Of a DNA stretch of 64,000 nucleotides, positions 63,941 to 64,000 are shown one piece after another. The DNA is from Heloderma charlesbogerti (lineage: Eukaryota > Chordata > Lepidosauria > Squamata > Helodermatidae), in NCBI GenBank assembly GCA_026122225.1, contig JANEZZ010000802.1, positions 1 to 64,000 of the forward strand. Direction: 5' to 3'. Every line of letters starts with the position of its first letter. Within the stretch, counting starts at the first letter, position 1. The notes beneath the pieces were generated by a model. That model worked only from the letters and a program-made list of their open reading frames with translations, did no database searches and was not told the DNA's origin. The position numbers and the translations under genes were made by a program.

Positions 63941-64000
63941 TGTTGAAGAGCCTCCCATACTCACTCCACTTTTGAAAGCTATCACTAGGACTAGCGTAAG

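Noticed and set aside
1..64000. CRISPR arrays, operons or bacterial genes
   Set aside because: No regularly spaced repeats of that kind, and the LINEs, SINEs and spliced exons show vertebrate nuclear DNA.

Overview
The window is nuclear DNA of a vertebrate, almost certainly a squamate reptile (lizard or snake). The case rests on four BovB (RTE-clade) LINE copies together with Sauria-type SINEs (tRNA-derived head, BovB-like tail), CR1, L2 and L1 LINE remnants, and many hAT-like foldback MITEs. It is mostly repeats around the ends of two host genes, both on the minus strand.

Host genes. SHLD1 (shieldin complex subunit 1) ends at 38518-38034: the terminal coding exon has a clean splice acceptor, a stop codon and an AATAAA signal. 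About 31 kb further along the minus strand, a CpG-rich promoter with a TATA-like box drives an exon of 18 codons plus 1 base that encodes a signal peptide and ends in GTGAGT (6812-6758). I read this as exon 1 of CHGB (chromogranin B). In human, SHLD1 and CHGB are neighbours in the same head-to-tail order, so the gene order supports the call. The rest of CHGB lies below position 1 and the 5' exon(s) of SHLD1 lie above 64000, or are too short to see.

Layout. 0-7 kb: CR1 copy, then CHGB intron 1 and promoter. 7-19 kb: MITEs, SINEs, an inverted CR1 copy, and a nested element carrying 5S rRNA sequence. 19-27 kb: the longest BovB copy (19428-22468, 11-bp target duplication) and a second, RT-deleted copy. 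28-38 kb: a solo LTR inside a SINE, hAT elements, L2 tails, then SHLD1. 39-57 kb: SINE- and L2-rich DNA, an LTR element next to a tRNA-His-like sequence, BovB copies 3 and 4, and an L1 end. 58-64 kb: nested hAT and SINE insertions, and a 918-bp hAT-like element holding a palindrome of about 520 bp built from smaller hairpins.

Repeat names used below. SINE-A: tRNA-like head (A box like TGGCTCAGCGGTAGAG, B box like GGTTCAATCCC) ending near TATAAGGCAGCTTCC. SINE-B: head like AGCCAGTGTGGTGTAGTGG, tail (AATA)n. SINE-S: Sauria-type. FB1: foldback with ends like CAGCCTTCCCCAACCTGG and core GGACTACAACTCCCA. FB2: short foldback with ATTGCA-type ends and core TTCAATGGG. FB3: short foldback with GTTAGTC-type arms. 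RptG: ends in TAAACATGCATAGGATTGC and contains CAGTCAGTCAGCATTC. RptH: ends like AGGGTGGCCA with AGAGGAC motifs. HAT1: about 330-bp element with ends CAGGGGTGCAGAACC and 8-bp target duplications. Family names are from memory; no database was searched.
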